Below are positions 1 to 7,432 of a DNA stretch of 54,663 nucleotides, one piece after another; position 1 is the stretch's first letter; every line of letters starts with the position of its first letter. Origin of the DNA: Planctomycetota bacterium. Its GTDB lineage: Bacteria; Planctomycetota; Phycisphaerae; UBA1845; UTPLA1. The notes under the pieces are model-generated. The model was not told the origin of the DNA. It did not search any database and saw only the letters and a list, made by a program, of their open reading frames with translations. The stretch covers positions 1 through 54,663 of the forward strand of contig JACRIM010000018.1 in assembly GCA_016235815.1 (NCBI GenBank). The letters run 5' to 3'. A program made the translations under genes and the position numbers.

Positions 1-198
1 AAGCACCCCCGCAGCGGCAGCGGCTGAGATGGGCAGATTCGACCGATGCCGACGGCGACGGGACTGTTCGGAAGATGCTTCCCCACAAACCCGGAACGTC
101 CACCTTGACTCGCATCGCTTCATAGATGCTCGGTGTTTCACGCGGTTCTTTGTTTTTGGCGTGGGAATGGGGGTTGGGGGTTTGTAACATTTTTGGGG

Positions 199-226
199 AG
201 TCCTGAGACCTGAGTCCTGAGACTTG
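199..226. repeat. Two 14-bp direct repeats
   Basis: Two adjacent copies of AGTCCTGAGACYTG (199-212 and 213-226) differ at one base. They are non-coding as far as I can see. Confidence 0.7.
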
Positions 227-310
227 AGGCGCGGGCCATGGTGAATTGCGGCAGTTTGTCTGAATATGGCGTCGAGGGCTGCTTCGGCGGGTGGTGGGAA
301 GCGAAAAAGA

Positions 311-350
311 ACTGGGACAAAGTGGGATTAACTGGGATTAGGTGGGACGG
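311..350. repeat. Four imperfect 10-bp tandem repeats
   Basis: Four consecutive 10-bp units start at 311, 321, 331 and 341 and follow the pattern RSTGGGAYWA (the last unit ends in CGG). A GGGC-TTC-GCCC mini-hairpin follows. This looks like a short minisatellite in non-coding DNA. Confidence 0.65.
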
Positions 351-616
351 GCTTCGCCCAGAGGGTAGAGTTGGAGAGAGGCGACAGTGGAGGGGGGGAA
401 GCGACGGGATGTCAAAAAGCAGGCGCGAAGCGGGCGCGGCCGCTTGCGAGGATGGTTCGCGGCGATAGGCGCACTTTTTCCTCTTATCTATCAATCTTGA
501 TCAGTGTTTCTGAGCGGGCGTGGATTGTGATAGGTGTTTGTTTGGTAAGGAGTTAGAGCCAGAATCTAAGCATATTGGGCCGACTTGGCTGACAGTGGGC
601 GGTCAGCAATATTTAT

Positions 617-1675
617 TTATTTGGACAAGACGCTCTCGAACAACGCTTCCTCAGGTTTCTTGATCGCTGATAAGACGTTTTCTGCAACTTTGTCGACAAG
701 CTTCTGGCCCCAGAATGGATCGGAAGTATCGTAGTAGATCACGCGAATGTGCCGCAAGTCGAACGGCACGTCTTGTTCCGTAGCTGAAACGAGAACTACG
801 GGTTTTTTCAGCGCATGGGCAAGTCCAAGCTCGTAGAATACGTTGGCGTTCCGAGTAGTCAGCTCCGCGACAAGGACCTTTGCCGCAGTGATACCGCGCC
901 AGACCTGATCGATGATCTTGCCTGTACCAAAGATGTCACAGTCCGCGCGCACTGGCATCAACCCAGCTTTTCGAATGGCGGGCTCGTAAACGGTGCTGTA
1001 GTAGTTGCCAATCGGCGGGGCGAACGGCATTATGACGAAGCACGAGTCGCCCGACGAAACTTCTGCTTCCTTCCCAAGTTTCTGAAGCATCTTCGTATTG
1101 TCAGTCGGCGCAGCACTCGTATGCGTTACATCGAGAATGCGCGATTTGCCATCGCGCTCCTCAATCAGCTTGGCAGCCTGGAGAGACTCAACAAAAACAT
1201 CGAGAAACTCTTGGACCTTACTCGCCGGAACCTTGAACGTGTCAGTGAGTGCGTTTTGAAGGAACTTTGCTTCGGGAAGATTCTCGCCGCGATAGTGGGA
1301 GTAGACTGCCGACAGAACCGGCGCCTTCTGCACTGCCTCTCGAAGCCCGTCGACCTCATCCGTGGGCTTTTGGGGGCGCAGAATCTTCTTTGCAAGATCC
1401 GTAAGCCCGACCTCGCCATCAGTCGGGCGATCGAGAAGTCCGTACTTTATCGCAGAGCTGATTTCTAGCCGTGTTGGGCCGTGATAACCGACCTTGGCGT
1501 ATTCGGCCGCCTTCACTTCCGCGCATGACCTACCTGCGTTCTGATCTAAAATGGCACTTGGAATTCTGAGGGCCTTAGGGAGCGAGTGTCGCGGGTACTT
1601 TGAGCCTGGGCCGCCTTCGCCACCGTCTTTCGCTTCCTTTGATGACGCCGTTGGCTTCTTTTTCTTCTTTTCCAT
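617..1675 (-). CDS. Two-domain protein with C-terminal TIR/nucleoside-deoxyribosyltransferase-like domain
   Basis: The protein has 352 residues. After a Lys-rich start, residues about 28-180 look like a helical winged-helix-type region of the DUF5343 kind (my inference). Residues about 211-335 carry the pattern CFVIMPF (212-218), a Tyr-x-Pro-Ala-(x)3-AGL stretch near 230 and NANVFYELGLAHAL (276-289). This pattern is typical of the TIR/nucleoside 2-deoxyribosyltransferase-like fold, where a Glu equivalent to E282 cleaves a nucleotide glycosidic bond. NAD or nucleotide cleavage as a defence effector is inference. A TATAAT box (1682-1687, read on the minus strand) lies six bases before the ATG and leaves no room for a Shine-Dalgarno site, so the mRNA is probably leaderless. 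The gene sits 111 bp downstream of the PvuII-like methyltransferase on the same strand and shares its lower GC. Confidence 0.75.
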   Translation of the reverse strand: MEKKKKKPTASSKEAKDGGEGGPGSKYPRHSLPKALRIPSAILDQNAGRSCAEVKAAEYAKVGYHGPTRLEISSAIKYGLLDRPTDGEVGLTDLAKKILRPQKPTDEVDGLREAVQKAPVLSAVYSHYRGENLPEAKFLQNALTDTFKVPASKVQEFLDVFVESLQAAKLIEERDGKSRILDVTHTSAAPTDNTKMLQKLGKEAEVSSGDSCFVIMPFAPPIGNYYSTVYEPAIRKAGLMPVRADCDIFGTGKIIDQVWRGITAAKVLVAELTTRNANVFYELGLAHALKKPVVLVSATEQDVPFDLRHIRVIYYDTSDPFWGQKLVDKVAENVLSAIKKPEEALFESVLSK

Positions 1676-1786
1676 GATGACATTATATCATAAAAGAAAG
1701 CAACGTGAAGCTATTCGGCACTGACAACCTTGGGCGTGTCACGAGAGGTTCGCTCGCACTCTCTGGATTTTCTTGATCACTGCAAC

Positions 1787-2797
1787 TCAGATAAATAGCT
1801 TTTTCTGAACGAAATAGTCCCTCATATCTACTGGAAGTCCTGCCATGATTGCGGCATAAAGTTCTCGAAGTTGTTCCTCCGGTGTATTTGGTTGAACGAA
1901 TCGAAATGCCGAGGTTGCTAGATACTCCAAGTCAAGATCGAACGACAACCAACGACGGGCTTCCACCTCAGCGACGGACCCTGTTGTGTTGGATCCGGCA
2001 AACATGTCGACAACAAGATCGCCGGGCTGTGTCAGAAAGCGGATGAAAAACTCCGGAAGCTTTGTCGGGAATCGCGCAGGATGCCCTAGCATCTCAAGTA
2101 ATTTGCATCCGCGCAGGTACTGCCCATTTGATTCCGAGTTGGGGATCTGCAATAGATTTGATGGAATAGCACCACCATTGTCCTTGGCAAAGCCTTTGCT
2201 AATATCATGACCGGATGGCCGCTTCTTCGGACTGTAATAGCTCTCAGGGTCCTGCAATAGCTTTTTCATGCGGTCACTGTATTGGGTAAGAACTCTAGAA
2301 ACATCTGCCTTGGGCCATTCCGTTTTTGAGAGCCACCAAACAGTGTTGACCGAATCTTTCACGCGAATTTTGCGTTTGTTAACCCACTCGATCGGACTTG
2401 GGAGCTTTGAAGGGTTGAACCAATAGAAGTCCTCTGCGAGCTTAAAGCCGACTTCATCGCACGCACGAATTGCAAAGCGAAAAGGGTATAGGCTTCTCGT
2501 TGGTACGCCTTTCTCGTACGCGCCGCCAATATCGATTACGAAACTTCCATCCGGCGTGAGCTTGTGATAAACGAGGCGGGCAAACTGAAGCAGCCAATCG
2601 ACATACCGATCCTGAACCTCGTTGCCATACTCTTTCTGCCTTTGAAGGGCAAAAGGGGGGCTGGTCACAACAAGGTTTACGGTTCCATCCTTTAGGTCGG
2701 CCAAGAGTTCCAGCGAGTCACCACAGTAAGCTGCTCCATACTCGGCGCGGTACACCGGTTGGCGGCTTGAGTGAAAAGTGCTTGATACATTGTCCAT
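1787..2797 (-). CDS. pvuIIM: PvuII-type DNA (cytosine-N4) methyltransferase
   Basis: This enzyme transfers a methyl group to DNA and protects the PvuII-type site (CAGCTG in the known enzyme) from the endonuclease across the intergenic region. The catalytic motif TSPPF (residues 45-49) precedes the S-adenosylmethionine motif DMFAGS (264-269), which is the beta-class order. SPPFALQ, KEYGN, FYWFNPSKLPSPIEW and PEFFIR match M.PvuII almost word for word as I remember it. The ATG at 2797 gives 336 residues, the length of M.PvuII. It has a GGAG seven bases upstream, whereas a TTG at 2803 in the same frame does not. The gene is divergent from the controller and endonuclease genes. Base composition is more AT-rich than the genes further right, which suggests transfer. 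Confidence 0.95.
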   Translation of the reverse strand: MDNVSSTFHSSRQPVYRAEYGAAYCGDSLELLADLKDGTVNLVVTSPPFALQRQKEYGNEVQDRYVDWLLQFARLVYHKLTPDGSFVIDIGGAYEKGVPTRSLYPFRFAIRACDEVGFKLAEDFYWFNPSKLPSPIEWVNKRKIRVKDSVNTVWWLSKTEWPKADVSRVLTQYSDRMKKLLQDPESYYSPKKRPSGHDISKGFAKDNGGAIPSNLLQIPNSESNGQYLRGCKLLEMLGHPARFPTKLPEFFIRFLTQPGDLVVDMFAGSNTTGSVAEVEARRWLSFDLDLEYLATSAFRFVQPNTPEEQLRELYAAIMAGLPVDMRDYFVQKKLFI

Positions 2798-2867
2798 CGT
2801 CAAGCTCCACGATAGTGCTACTTTACGGCTGTAGGCGCAGAGTCATCAAGGCCCCACGCTAAACCTA
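2798..2867. promoter_or_regulatory. Divergent promoter region of the restriction-modification system
   Basis: These 70 bp separate the methyltransferase start from the controller start and must hold both promoters. Visible symmetry includes AGTGCTACT (2814-2822) and a CTAC (2818-2821) / GTAG (2831-2834) inverted pair. I see no clear match to the published C-box core GACTnnnAGTC, so the operator of this controller may differ. No good Shine-Dalgarno site stands before the controller ATG. Confidence 0.5.
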
Positions 2868-3104
2868 ATGGTAACGCGAAGGCCAAAGCAAATTGCGCGC
2901 CAGATCTTTGCAGGTAACGTCCGGCGGCATCGAGTGGCTCGTGGCATGTCCCAGGAAGGCCTTGCTGCGGCCGCCAAGCTTCACCGAACGTATGTCGGCT
3001 CCATCGAACGCGGCGAGCGGAACGTCTCTATCGACAATATGGACAAGCTTGCGACGGCGCTCGGAGTGTCACTCTCCGAGCTGCTGCGGGAGGTGGCCCA
3101 ATGA
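2868..3104 (+). CDS. pvuIIC: Restriction-modification controller protein (C protein, XRE-type HTH)
   Basis: This is a 78-residue helix-turn-helix protein. The HTH core [20 protein letters not shown] (residues 25-44), followed by IERGERNVS, is typical of C proteins (C.PvuII, C.AhdI). These bind as dimers upstream of their own gene, activate the C-R operon and delay endonuclease synthesis until the host DNA is methylated. Its stop overlaps the endonuclease start by four bases (ATGA at 3101-3104), the same C-R arrangement as in PvuII. That position, rather than similarity alone, makes the C-protein role likely. Confidence 0.9.
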   Translation: MVTRRPKQIARQIFAGNVRRHRVARGMSQEGLAAAAKLHRTYVGSIERGERNVSIDNMDKLATALGVSLSELLREVAQ

Positions 3105-3604
3105 AACCACACCCCGACTTTGAGGAACTTCGCAGGCTGTTTCCTGCGGTCCAGAAATACCAAGAACTTGCCACTCGGCACGGTATCAGCGATATTTTTC
3201 AGGACAACGGCGGTAAGTTGCTTCAAGTGCTGCTGTTGACCGGGCTTACGGGGATCAAAGGCCGCGAGGGCAACGACGCGCGCGATGCAACTGGACGCGA
3301 GTACGAGCTGAAGTCCGTCAACATTGAACTTACGTTGAGCTTCAGTACACATCACCACCTAAACCCTGTTATTATCGCCAAGTATCGGAAAGTGGATTGG
3401 ATTTTTGCGATCTACCGAAACATCGAGCTGCAAGAAGTCTATTTGATGACTCCGGTACAATTAGAGCCGTACTTTGGTGCTTGGGAGAAGAAATGGCATG
3501 AGAAGGGTGGCAAGGATGCCAATAACCCAAAGATTCCTGTAAATTTTGTAAAGAAAACGGGCAAACTGATTTACCCTGACGCAACCGCCTGTTCCAGTGG
3601 CTGA
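3101..3604 (+). CDS. pvuIIR: PvuII-type restriction endonuclease
   Basis: This is a Type IIP endonuclease of 167 residues (R.PvuII has 157). The full catalytic set is present one position later than in R.PvuII: D59 (GREGND), E69 and K71 (YELKS). The DNA-contact stretch [13 protein letters not shown] (33-45) and the His cluster STHHH (82-86) are also conserved. The known enzyme cuts CAG^CTG as a homodimer and leaves blunt ends. About nine extra residues extend the C-terminus. Translation is probably coupled to the controller through the ATGA overlap. Nothing suggests inactivation, so the system looks functional. Confidence 0.95.
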   Translation: MKPHPDFEELRRLFPAVQKYQELATRHGISDIFQDNGGKLLQVLLLTGLTGIKGREGNDARDATGREYELKSVNIELTLSFSTHHHLNPVIIAKYRKVDWIFAIYRNIELQEVYLMTPVQLEPYFGAWEKKWHEKGGKDANNPKIPVNFVKKTGKLIYPDATACSSG

Positions 3605-3796
3605 ACCCACTGGCAACCATCGCCCGCCCTCCGGGCGATTCTCGCGCACCGACCCAACCGCGCGAGCCTCGATCCACGAAATCCTCAGCAAAGGTGATCA
3701 ACACCGCCGCAAAAAACCAAACGATCGCACGCACCATCACAAAGGAATCCGCGTAGAAGAACTATCCGACAGAACATGATCGAGCCGCTGGCCGCT

Positions 3797-4020
3797 GGTG
3801 CGAGAATCCCTTCTCGCACCCAACTCGGCGGGAATCCCTTCCCGCGAATTGCGAGGAAGCCGCTGACGATTCCATGGGAAAGGATTCCCATCACATTCCG
3901 TGCGAGAAGGGAATCTCGCACGAGCACACCATGACCGGTTGAAAACCGGTCCCACAGGATACTTTGCGCTGCAAACGGCCTATCATCCTGTAACCGCTTT
4001 GCCTGCCAACCGTTTGCGGC
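3797..4020. repeat. Cluster of perfect hairpins (REP-like)
   Basis: At least five inverted repeats follow one another. They are 3797-3820 (10-bp arms, loop TCCC), 3828-3845 (7-bp arms, loop TCCC), 3874-3891 (7-bp arms, loop AGGA), 3899-3922 (9-bp arms) and 3933-3951 (8-bp arms). Two longer-range pairs follow: ACAGGAT 3954-3960 with ATCCTGT 3985-3991, and GCAAACGG 3971-3978 with CCGTTTGC 4010-4017. The open frame that runs through them is not credible coding sequence. The rest of 3605-3796 shows nothing I can name. Confidence 0.8.
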
Positions 4021-4034
4021 CACAATGCCTCCCT

Positions 4035-4547
4035 GTGATTACTGCTCGACCCATCCTGTCATCCGCCGCGCGAACCGTCGCACGATCCTGGCTCGGCCCG
4101 CGTGAGCGGCTCTCCGTTCAGGGGCGGATCGCGTGGCTTGGCGTCAGCGTCGTGTGCGGGGCGGTGCTCACGATGGCCACGATGCTCACGCCCGATGCAC
4201 GCGGCCATGGCACGCATGAGGCGCTTGGCCTGCCGCCGTGCAGCTTTGTGCTTGCCAGCGGGCTGCCCTGTCCGACCTGCGGGATGACGACGTCGTTCGC
4301 GGAGTTGATGCACGGCCACCCGTTCCGTGCAGCGCTGGCCCAGCCGGCCGGGGCGGTGCTGTGTGTGCTGACGGTGATCGTGCTGGTTGTCGGCCTGCGA
4401 GCGGCGATTCGCGGGTACCTTGTCGTGCTCAACTGGGATCGCATCGGCCCGGTGCGGCTCATGCTCGGATTTGGTTTGTTACTTCTTGGCGGCTGGGGGT
4501 TTAAGATCGCACACGGGCTGGCGACGGGGATACTCCCCTACAGGTGA
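4035..4547 (+). CDS. DUF2752 membrane protein
   Basis: This small integral membrane protein has two or three predicted membrane segments and, after the first, the DUF2752 signature GLPCPTCGMTTSF (Cys-Pro-x-Cys-Gly). The molecular function of the family is not established. The open frame reaches back to 3900, but its first 45 codons are made of the hairpin cluster. I therefore prefer the GTG at 4035, which gives 170 residues; its ribosome binding site is weak. The gene is followed after four bases by a lipoprotein gene in the same direction and probably opens an envelope operon. Confidence 0.7.
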   Translation: MITARPILSSAARTVARSWLGPRERLSVQGRIAWLGVSVVCGAVLTMATMLTPDARGHGTHEALGLPPCSFVLASGLPCPTCGMTTSFAELMHGHPFRAALAQPAGAVLCVLTVIVLVVGLRAAIRGYLVVLNWDRIGPVRLMLGFGLLLLGGWGFKIAHGLATGILPYR

Positions 4548-4551
4548 TCGC

Positions 4552-5268
4552 ATGAGTCGGATGTTTCGACAGGCTGCTTCAAAACCCGTTTTACACAGGC
4601 GAGACGCCCGTGCCACATGGGTTTTGAAACCGATTCTGCGCACGCGACTCCTGTTACTGGCGGTGTTGCCGATGCTGGTCGGCTGTCAGGCGATGTACTT
4701 CCTCACGCCGGAGAAGGGCAAGCCGGTCAAGGCGGAATACACCAAGATCGGTTCGCAGACGGTGGCCATCGTGGTGTGGGCGGACCGCCCGACGCTCGAC
4801 GTCGACCCGCTGGCGCGACGGCGGGTGTGCGACGCGATTGTGTATCACTTGAAGAAGAATCTGGAGAAGGCGACGTTTGTCTCAGGGCGCGATGTCGAGA
4901 CGCTGCAGGAGAAGTCGGGGCTGAACTGGGAGCAGATGCCCACCGAGGAGTTGTGCAAGCGGCTCAAGTGCGACATTGTGATTCGCGTTGATCTGCTGGA
5001 ATACACGGCCCGGGGCTCGGTGGCGCAGGAGCTGCGCAAGGGCAAGGTGCGTGGCACGATCAATGTGTATGAATGCGGGATCGGCAGCGGCGAGGAATCG
5101 ACGTATAACACGGATATCGCCTGCACCTATCCAAAGGCCACCGACAAGCACGTGAACGACCTGACCGATGGCGACCTGATCCGGGAGACCGTCGTCGAGT
5201 TCGGCCAGGTGGTGGCGCAGAAGTTTTACGATCATGAAGTTTCGTTACGCGGCCCCGGGGAGCGTTGA
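4552..5268 (+). CDS. Lipoprotein of unknown function
   Basis: A lipoprotein signal ends in LLLAVLPMLVGC, so the mature protein would be lipid-anchored at Cys 45 if translation starts at the ATG at 4552. A TTG at 4624 would give a much tidier 20-residue signal. The bases between the two starts form an inverted repeat (4578-4628), so the N-terminus is uncertain. The mature part contains CKRLKCDIVIRVDLLEY, resembling the GAEQVLYLNVERF segment of the next gene product. The two look like distant paralogues of a planctomycete lipoprotein family with no known function. Confidence 0.7.
   Translation: MSRMFRQAASKPVLHRRDARATWVLKPILRTRLLLLAVLPMLVGCQAMYFLTPEKGKPVKAEYTKIGSQTVAIVVWADRPTLDVDPLARRRVCDAIVYHLKKNLEKATFVSGRDVETLQEKSGLNWEQMPTEELCKRLKCDIVIRVDLLEYTARGSVAQELRKGKVRGTINVYECGIGSGEESTYNTDIACTYPKATDKHVNDLTDGDLIRETVVEFGQVVAQKFYDHEVSLRGPGER
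4578..4628. repeat. Nested inverted repeat at the 5' end of a lipoprotein gene
   Basis: The outer arms TTCAAAACCC (4578-4587) and GGGTTTTGAA (4619-4628) enclose an inner hairpin GGCG-AGA-CGCC (4598-4608). It either sits inside the first 25 codons of the lipoprotein gene or lies just before its true start. Confidence 0.75.
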
Positions 5269-5274
5269 GTGTTG

Positions 5275-5943
5275 ATGCGCGGGTGTAATCCACGGTCGAA
5301 TCGACTTCGCGGCGGGCTTGCCCTGAGTGCGGTGGTTGCGCTCTGCGTCATGATTCCGCTTTCATCCGGTTGCCAGCAAGTCGCGTCGGCGTGGGCCAAC
5401 ATGACCGGCGGCGACTGGATCCCCGCTGAATTCACGCTGACGAAGGAGCCGCTGCTGGTGCTGATTGATGATCGCAGCGCCATCGTCACCGAGCCGAAGT
5501 CCATTCGCGAGGCCCACAAGACCATCGCCGTGAACTTCGCCGAGTTCAAGGTGAATCAAAACGTCATCCCGTTTGAGGAGTGGCAGCGACTGGCGCAGAC
5601 CGACAAGAAATATGGTCGCTACAGCATTCGGCAGGTGGGCGAGAAACTCGGCGCCGAGCAGGTGCTGTACCTCAACGTCGAACGGTTTACGCTGCATGGC
5701 GAACCGGGCGCGCCGGTCTACAAGGGCGAGTTCACCGTCCGCGTGAAGGTGCTCTCGACCAATCGCGAGAAGGATGTCCGCGTCTGGCCGAGCGAGGAAT
5801 CGGGCAAGCGCGTCACCGTCACCTCGGCGCCGATTCCGATTGACAGCGAGAAGAGCGCCTCCGACATCGCCACCGAGCTTGGCATCAAGCTCGGCAAGCA
5901 AGTCGCCATGATGTTCTACGGCCACCGGGAACTTGAGAAGTGA
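5275..5943 (+). CDS. Lipoprotein of unknown function, paralogue of the preceding one
   Basis: This 222-residue protein has a signal and lipobox ending IPLSSGC, then a soluble domain with GAEQVLYLNVERF. The first stop codon of the preceding gene is seven bases before the ATG at 5275 (GTG and TTG codons lie between), so the two are co-transcribed. Its stop overlaps the GTG start of the glycosyltransferase (GTGA at 5940-5943). I infer an envelope role from the lipid anchor and neighbours; the biochemical role is unknown. Confidence 0.75.
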   Translation: MRGCNPRSNRLRGGLALSAVVALCVMIPLSSGCQQVASAWANMTGGDWIPAEFTLTKEPLLVLIDDRSAIVTEPKSIREAHKTIAVNFAEFKVNQNVIPFEEWQRLAQTDKKYGRYSIRQVGEKLGAEQVLYLNVERFTLHGEPGAPVYKGEFTVRVKVLSTNREKDVRVWPSEESGKRVTVTSAPIPIDSEKSASDIATELGIKLGKQVAMMFYGHRELEK

Positions 5944-7058
5944 CCCGCATTCTGCATCTGATCGACGAGACCACGGACGAGACGCAGCTTCAGACGCTGG
6001 CGACGCTTCGCGCGAAGTCCGGGTCGCTCGGCGTCGCGTCGACGGTCTGCGCGATGGACGGCGTCGATCGTTCGCCGGCTGCGGCCTTCCTTGGGCAGAG
6101 GCCGACGCCGACGCCGCGTCGCGTGCTGGCGGAGTTGAACTGGTCGCCGGGGCTGGGTCGGGCTGCGCGGCGCGACGGCGCGAATCTGGTGCACACGTGG
6201 GGGATCGATGCCGTGCGAACGGCGGCCGCGCGGCTCAAGGGAATGCCGCTCATCCTCACGATTAACGATCCGCTTCAGACGCGCGAGGCTGCGAAGTGGA
6301 TTCGCGCCCTGCCCGCGGGCGCGACCGTTGTGGCGGGCAGTCAGATCATTCGCACGCGCTTGCTCACGGCCGGGCTGTCGCCGGAGCGGGTGGTGGTGAT
6401 TCGCGGCGGCGTGGATTTTTCGGCGATCAACGATGCGCGAAAGTCGGGCGAACGCGCTGCGCTCGTGGGCGAGAGTGGTCCGGTGGTGCTCATGCACGGG
6501 CCGGCGAGCATGGGCGGTGGGCAATATGTCGGCTTGTGGGCGGCGGCCATCGTCGCCCAGATTCATCGCGGGATTCGCGTGATCCTGCCCTACGACTCCA
6601 CCGAGACCGCGCGGCTGCGGCGATTCGTCGCGAGCATTCGGATGGAGCACATGCTTGTGCTGCCGGAGTCGCGTTGGACATGGTCGCGACTCGCAGCGTG
6701 TGCCGACGTCTTTTGCGCGCCGGCTATCGAGGAGATCAACACCGAGCCGCTCGCGCACGCCATGGCGGCGGGTGTTGTTATCGTCGGGTCGGCGGTGCGG
6801 TCGGTCGCCGAGATCATCGCCGACCGGCACAACGGCCTGCTTTGCAAGGCGGGCGAGGCGCGCGTGCTCGCGGCGCGGCTGCTGACGGCGATCGAGGATG
6901 TCGAACTTCGGCGGAAAGTGACCGACACAGCCCGCGGCCAGGCGTACGAGGTCTTCAGCGTGCGGGCCTTCGCGGAGAATTACCATCGCGTGTATGAAAA
7001 TGTCGTGGCTTCCCGGCCGGCGGGCGAGGGGATCAGCGATACGGCGATGGTGGCGTAG
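5940..7058 (+). CDS. Glycosyltransferase family 4 (GT-B)
   Basis: This 372-residue protein resembles GT4 retaining glycosyltransferases, which move a sugar from an activated donor onto a lipid or glycan. The family donor-site pattern is seen as CAPAIEEINTEPLAHAMAAG (about residues 260-279), the EX7E-like stretch with a following small-residue helix. Earlier landmarks are LVHTWGIDAVRTA and VVVIRGGVDF. The GTG start overlaps the preceding lipoprotein stop. The acceptor is unknown; an envelope polysaccharide or glycolipid is a fair guess from the surrounding lipoprotein and acyltransferase genes. Confidence 0.85.
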   Translation: MTRILHLIDETTDETQLQTLATLRAKSGSLGVASTVCAMDGVDRSPAAAFLGQRPTPTPRRVLAELNWSPGLGRAARRDGANLVHTWGIDAVRTAAARLKGMPLILTINDPLQTREAAKWIRALPAGATVVAGSQIIRTRLLTAGLSPERVVVIRGGVDFSAINDARKSGERAALVGESGPVVLMHGPASMGGGQYVGLWAAAIVAQIHRGIRVILPYDSTETARLRRFVASIRMEHMLVLPESRWTWSRLAACADVFCAPAIEEINTEPLAHAMAAGVVIVGSAVRSVAEIIADRHNGLLCKAGEARVLAARLLTAIEDVELRRKVTDTARGQAYEVFSVRAFAENYHRVYENVVASRPAGEGISDTAMVA

Positions 7059-7102
7059 AATAGGCAACACACTAACGGCCACTGCTGGAGAGCGCGGATA
7101 TT

Positions 7103-7357
7103 ATGAAGACTAAACGAAAGCAGAATTCTCGTAGCGCTATGCGATCCGAGTATGATTTCAGCGGCGGTGTGAGGGGTAAATACGCCTCCCAATTTTCTGA
7201 GAAGGCCAACGTCGTCGTGCTTGCGCCAGACGTGGCGAAGGCATTTCCCAATTCCAATGCGGTCAACGCTGCACTACGCCTCTTGGTGAAATTGGCCCGC
7301 GTTTCGCGCCGCGACCTTACCCGGTCTGGTGGGCGCGGCCGCTCCACTGTCGAGTAG
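7103..7357 (+). CDS. Small conserved antitoxin-like protein
   Basis: This is an 84-residue protein with the pattern YDFSGGVRGKY followed by NVVVLAPDVAKAFPNSNAVN. I recognise this as a widespread small hypothetical family in cyanobacteria, planctomycetes and others, often suspected to be an antitoxin. No toxin gene is adjacent, so here it is an orphan. The start ATG has no strong ribosome binding site. Function is unassigned. Confidence 0.65.
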   Translation: MKTKRKQNSRSAMRSEYDFSGGVRGKYASQFSEKANVVVLAPDVAKAFPNSNAVNAALRLLVKLARVSRRDLTRSGGRGRSTVE

Positions 7358-7432
7358 CGATCGTTCGCCAGCGTTGATTCCGCCTTATTCCATCCACTCG
7401 CCCATTCGGGCGCTAATAGCCGATCCACATGG

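Larger units (their letters stand above)
1..616. other. Left-edge region without a convincing gene
   Basis: I find no open frame here with a recognisable protein. Short frames exist on both strands, but they are low-complexity or Arg/Pro/Ser-rich and look like chance frames. A minus-strand frame running off the left edge from about position 108 could be the first 36 codons of a gene, but it has no ribosome binding site and cannot be identified. The region holds two short tandem repeats (listed separately). A small hairpin, arms 588-593 and 602-607, is followed by an AT-rich stretch just beyond the 3' end of the next gene. Confidence 0.4.

Noticed and set aside
625-715. CRISPR or repeat-spacer structure in the window
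   Set aside because: I looked for regularly spaced 24-40 bp repeats throughout and found none; the only repeats are short tandem units and hairpins.
815-1468. Open frame of 217 codons on the plus strand inside the TIR-like gene
   Set aside because: It is the complement of a gene with clear family motifs, and its own translation has no recognisable pattern.
3372-3740. Minus-strand frame over the 3' end of the endonuclease gene
   Set aside because: It overlaps conserved endonuclease codons and has no protein-like features.
3900-4034. N-terminal extension of the DUF2752 protein
   Set aside because: These codons consist of the hairpin cluster, so the extension is not credible protein.
5916-7082. 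388-codon Arg/His-rich minus-strand frame over the glycosyltransferase gene
   Set aside because: This is a typical shadow frame in GC-rich DNA; the GT4 motifs are on the plus strand.
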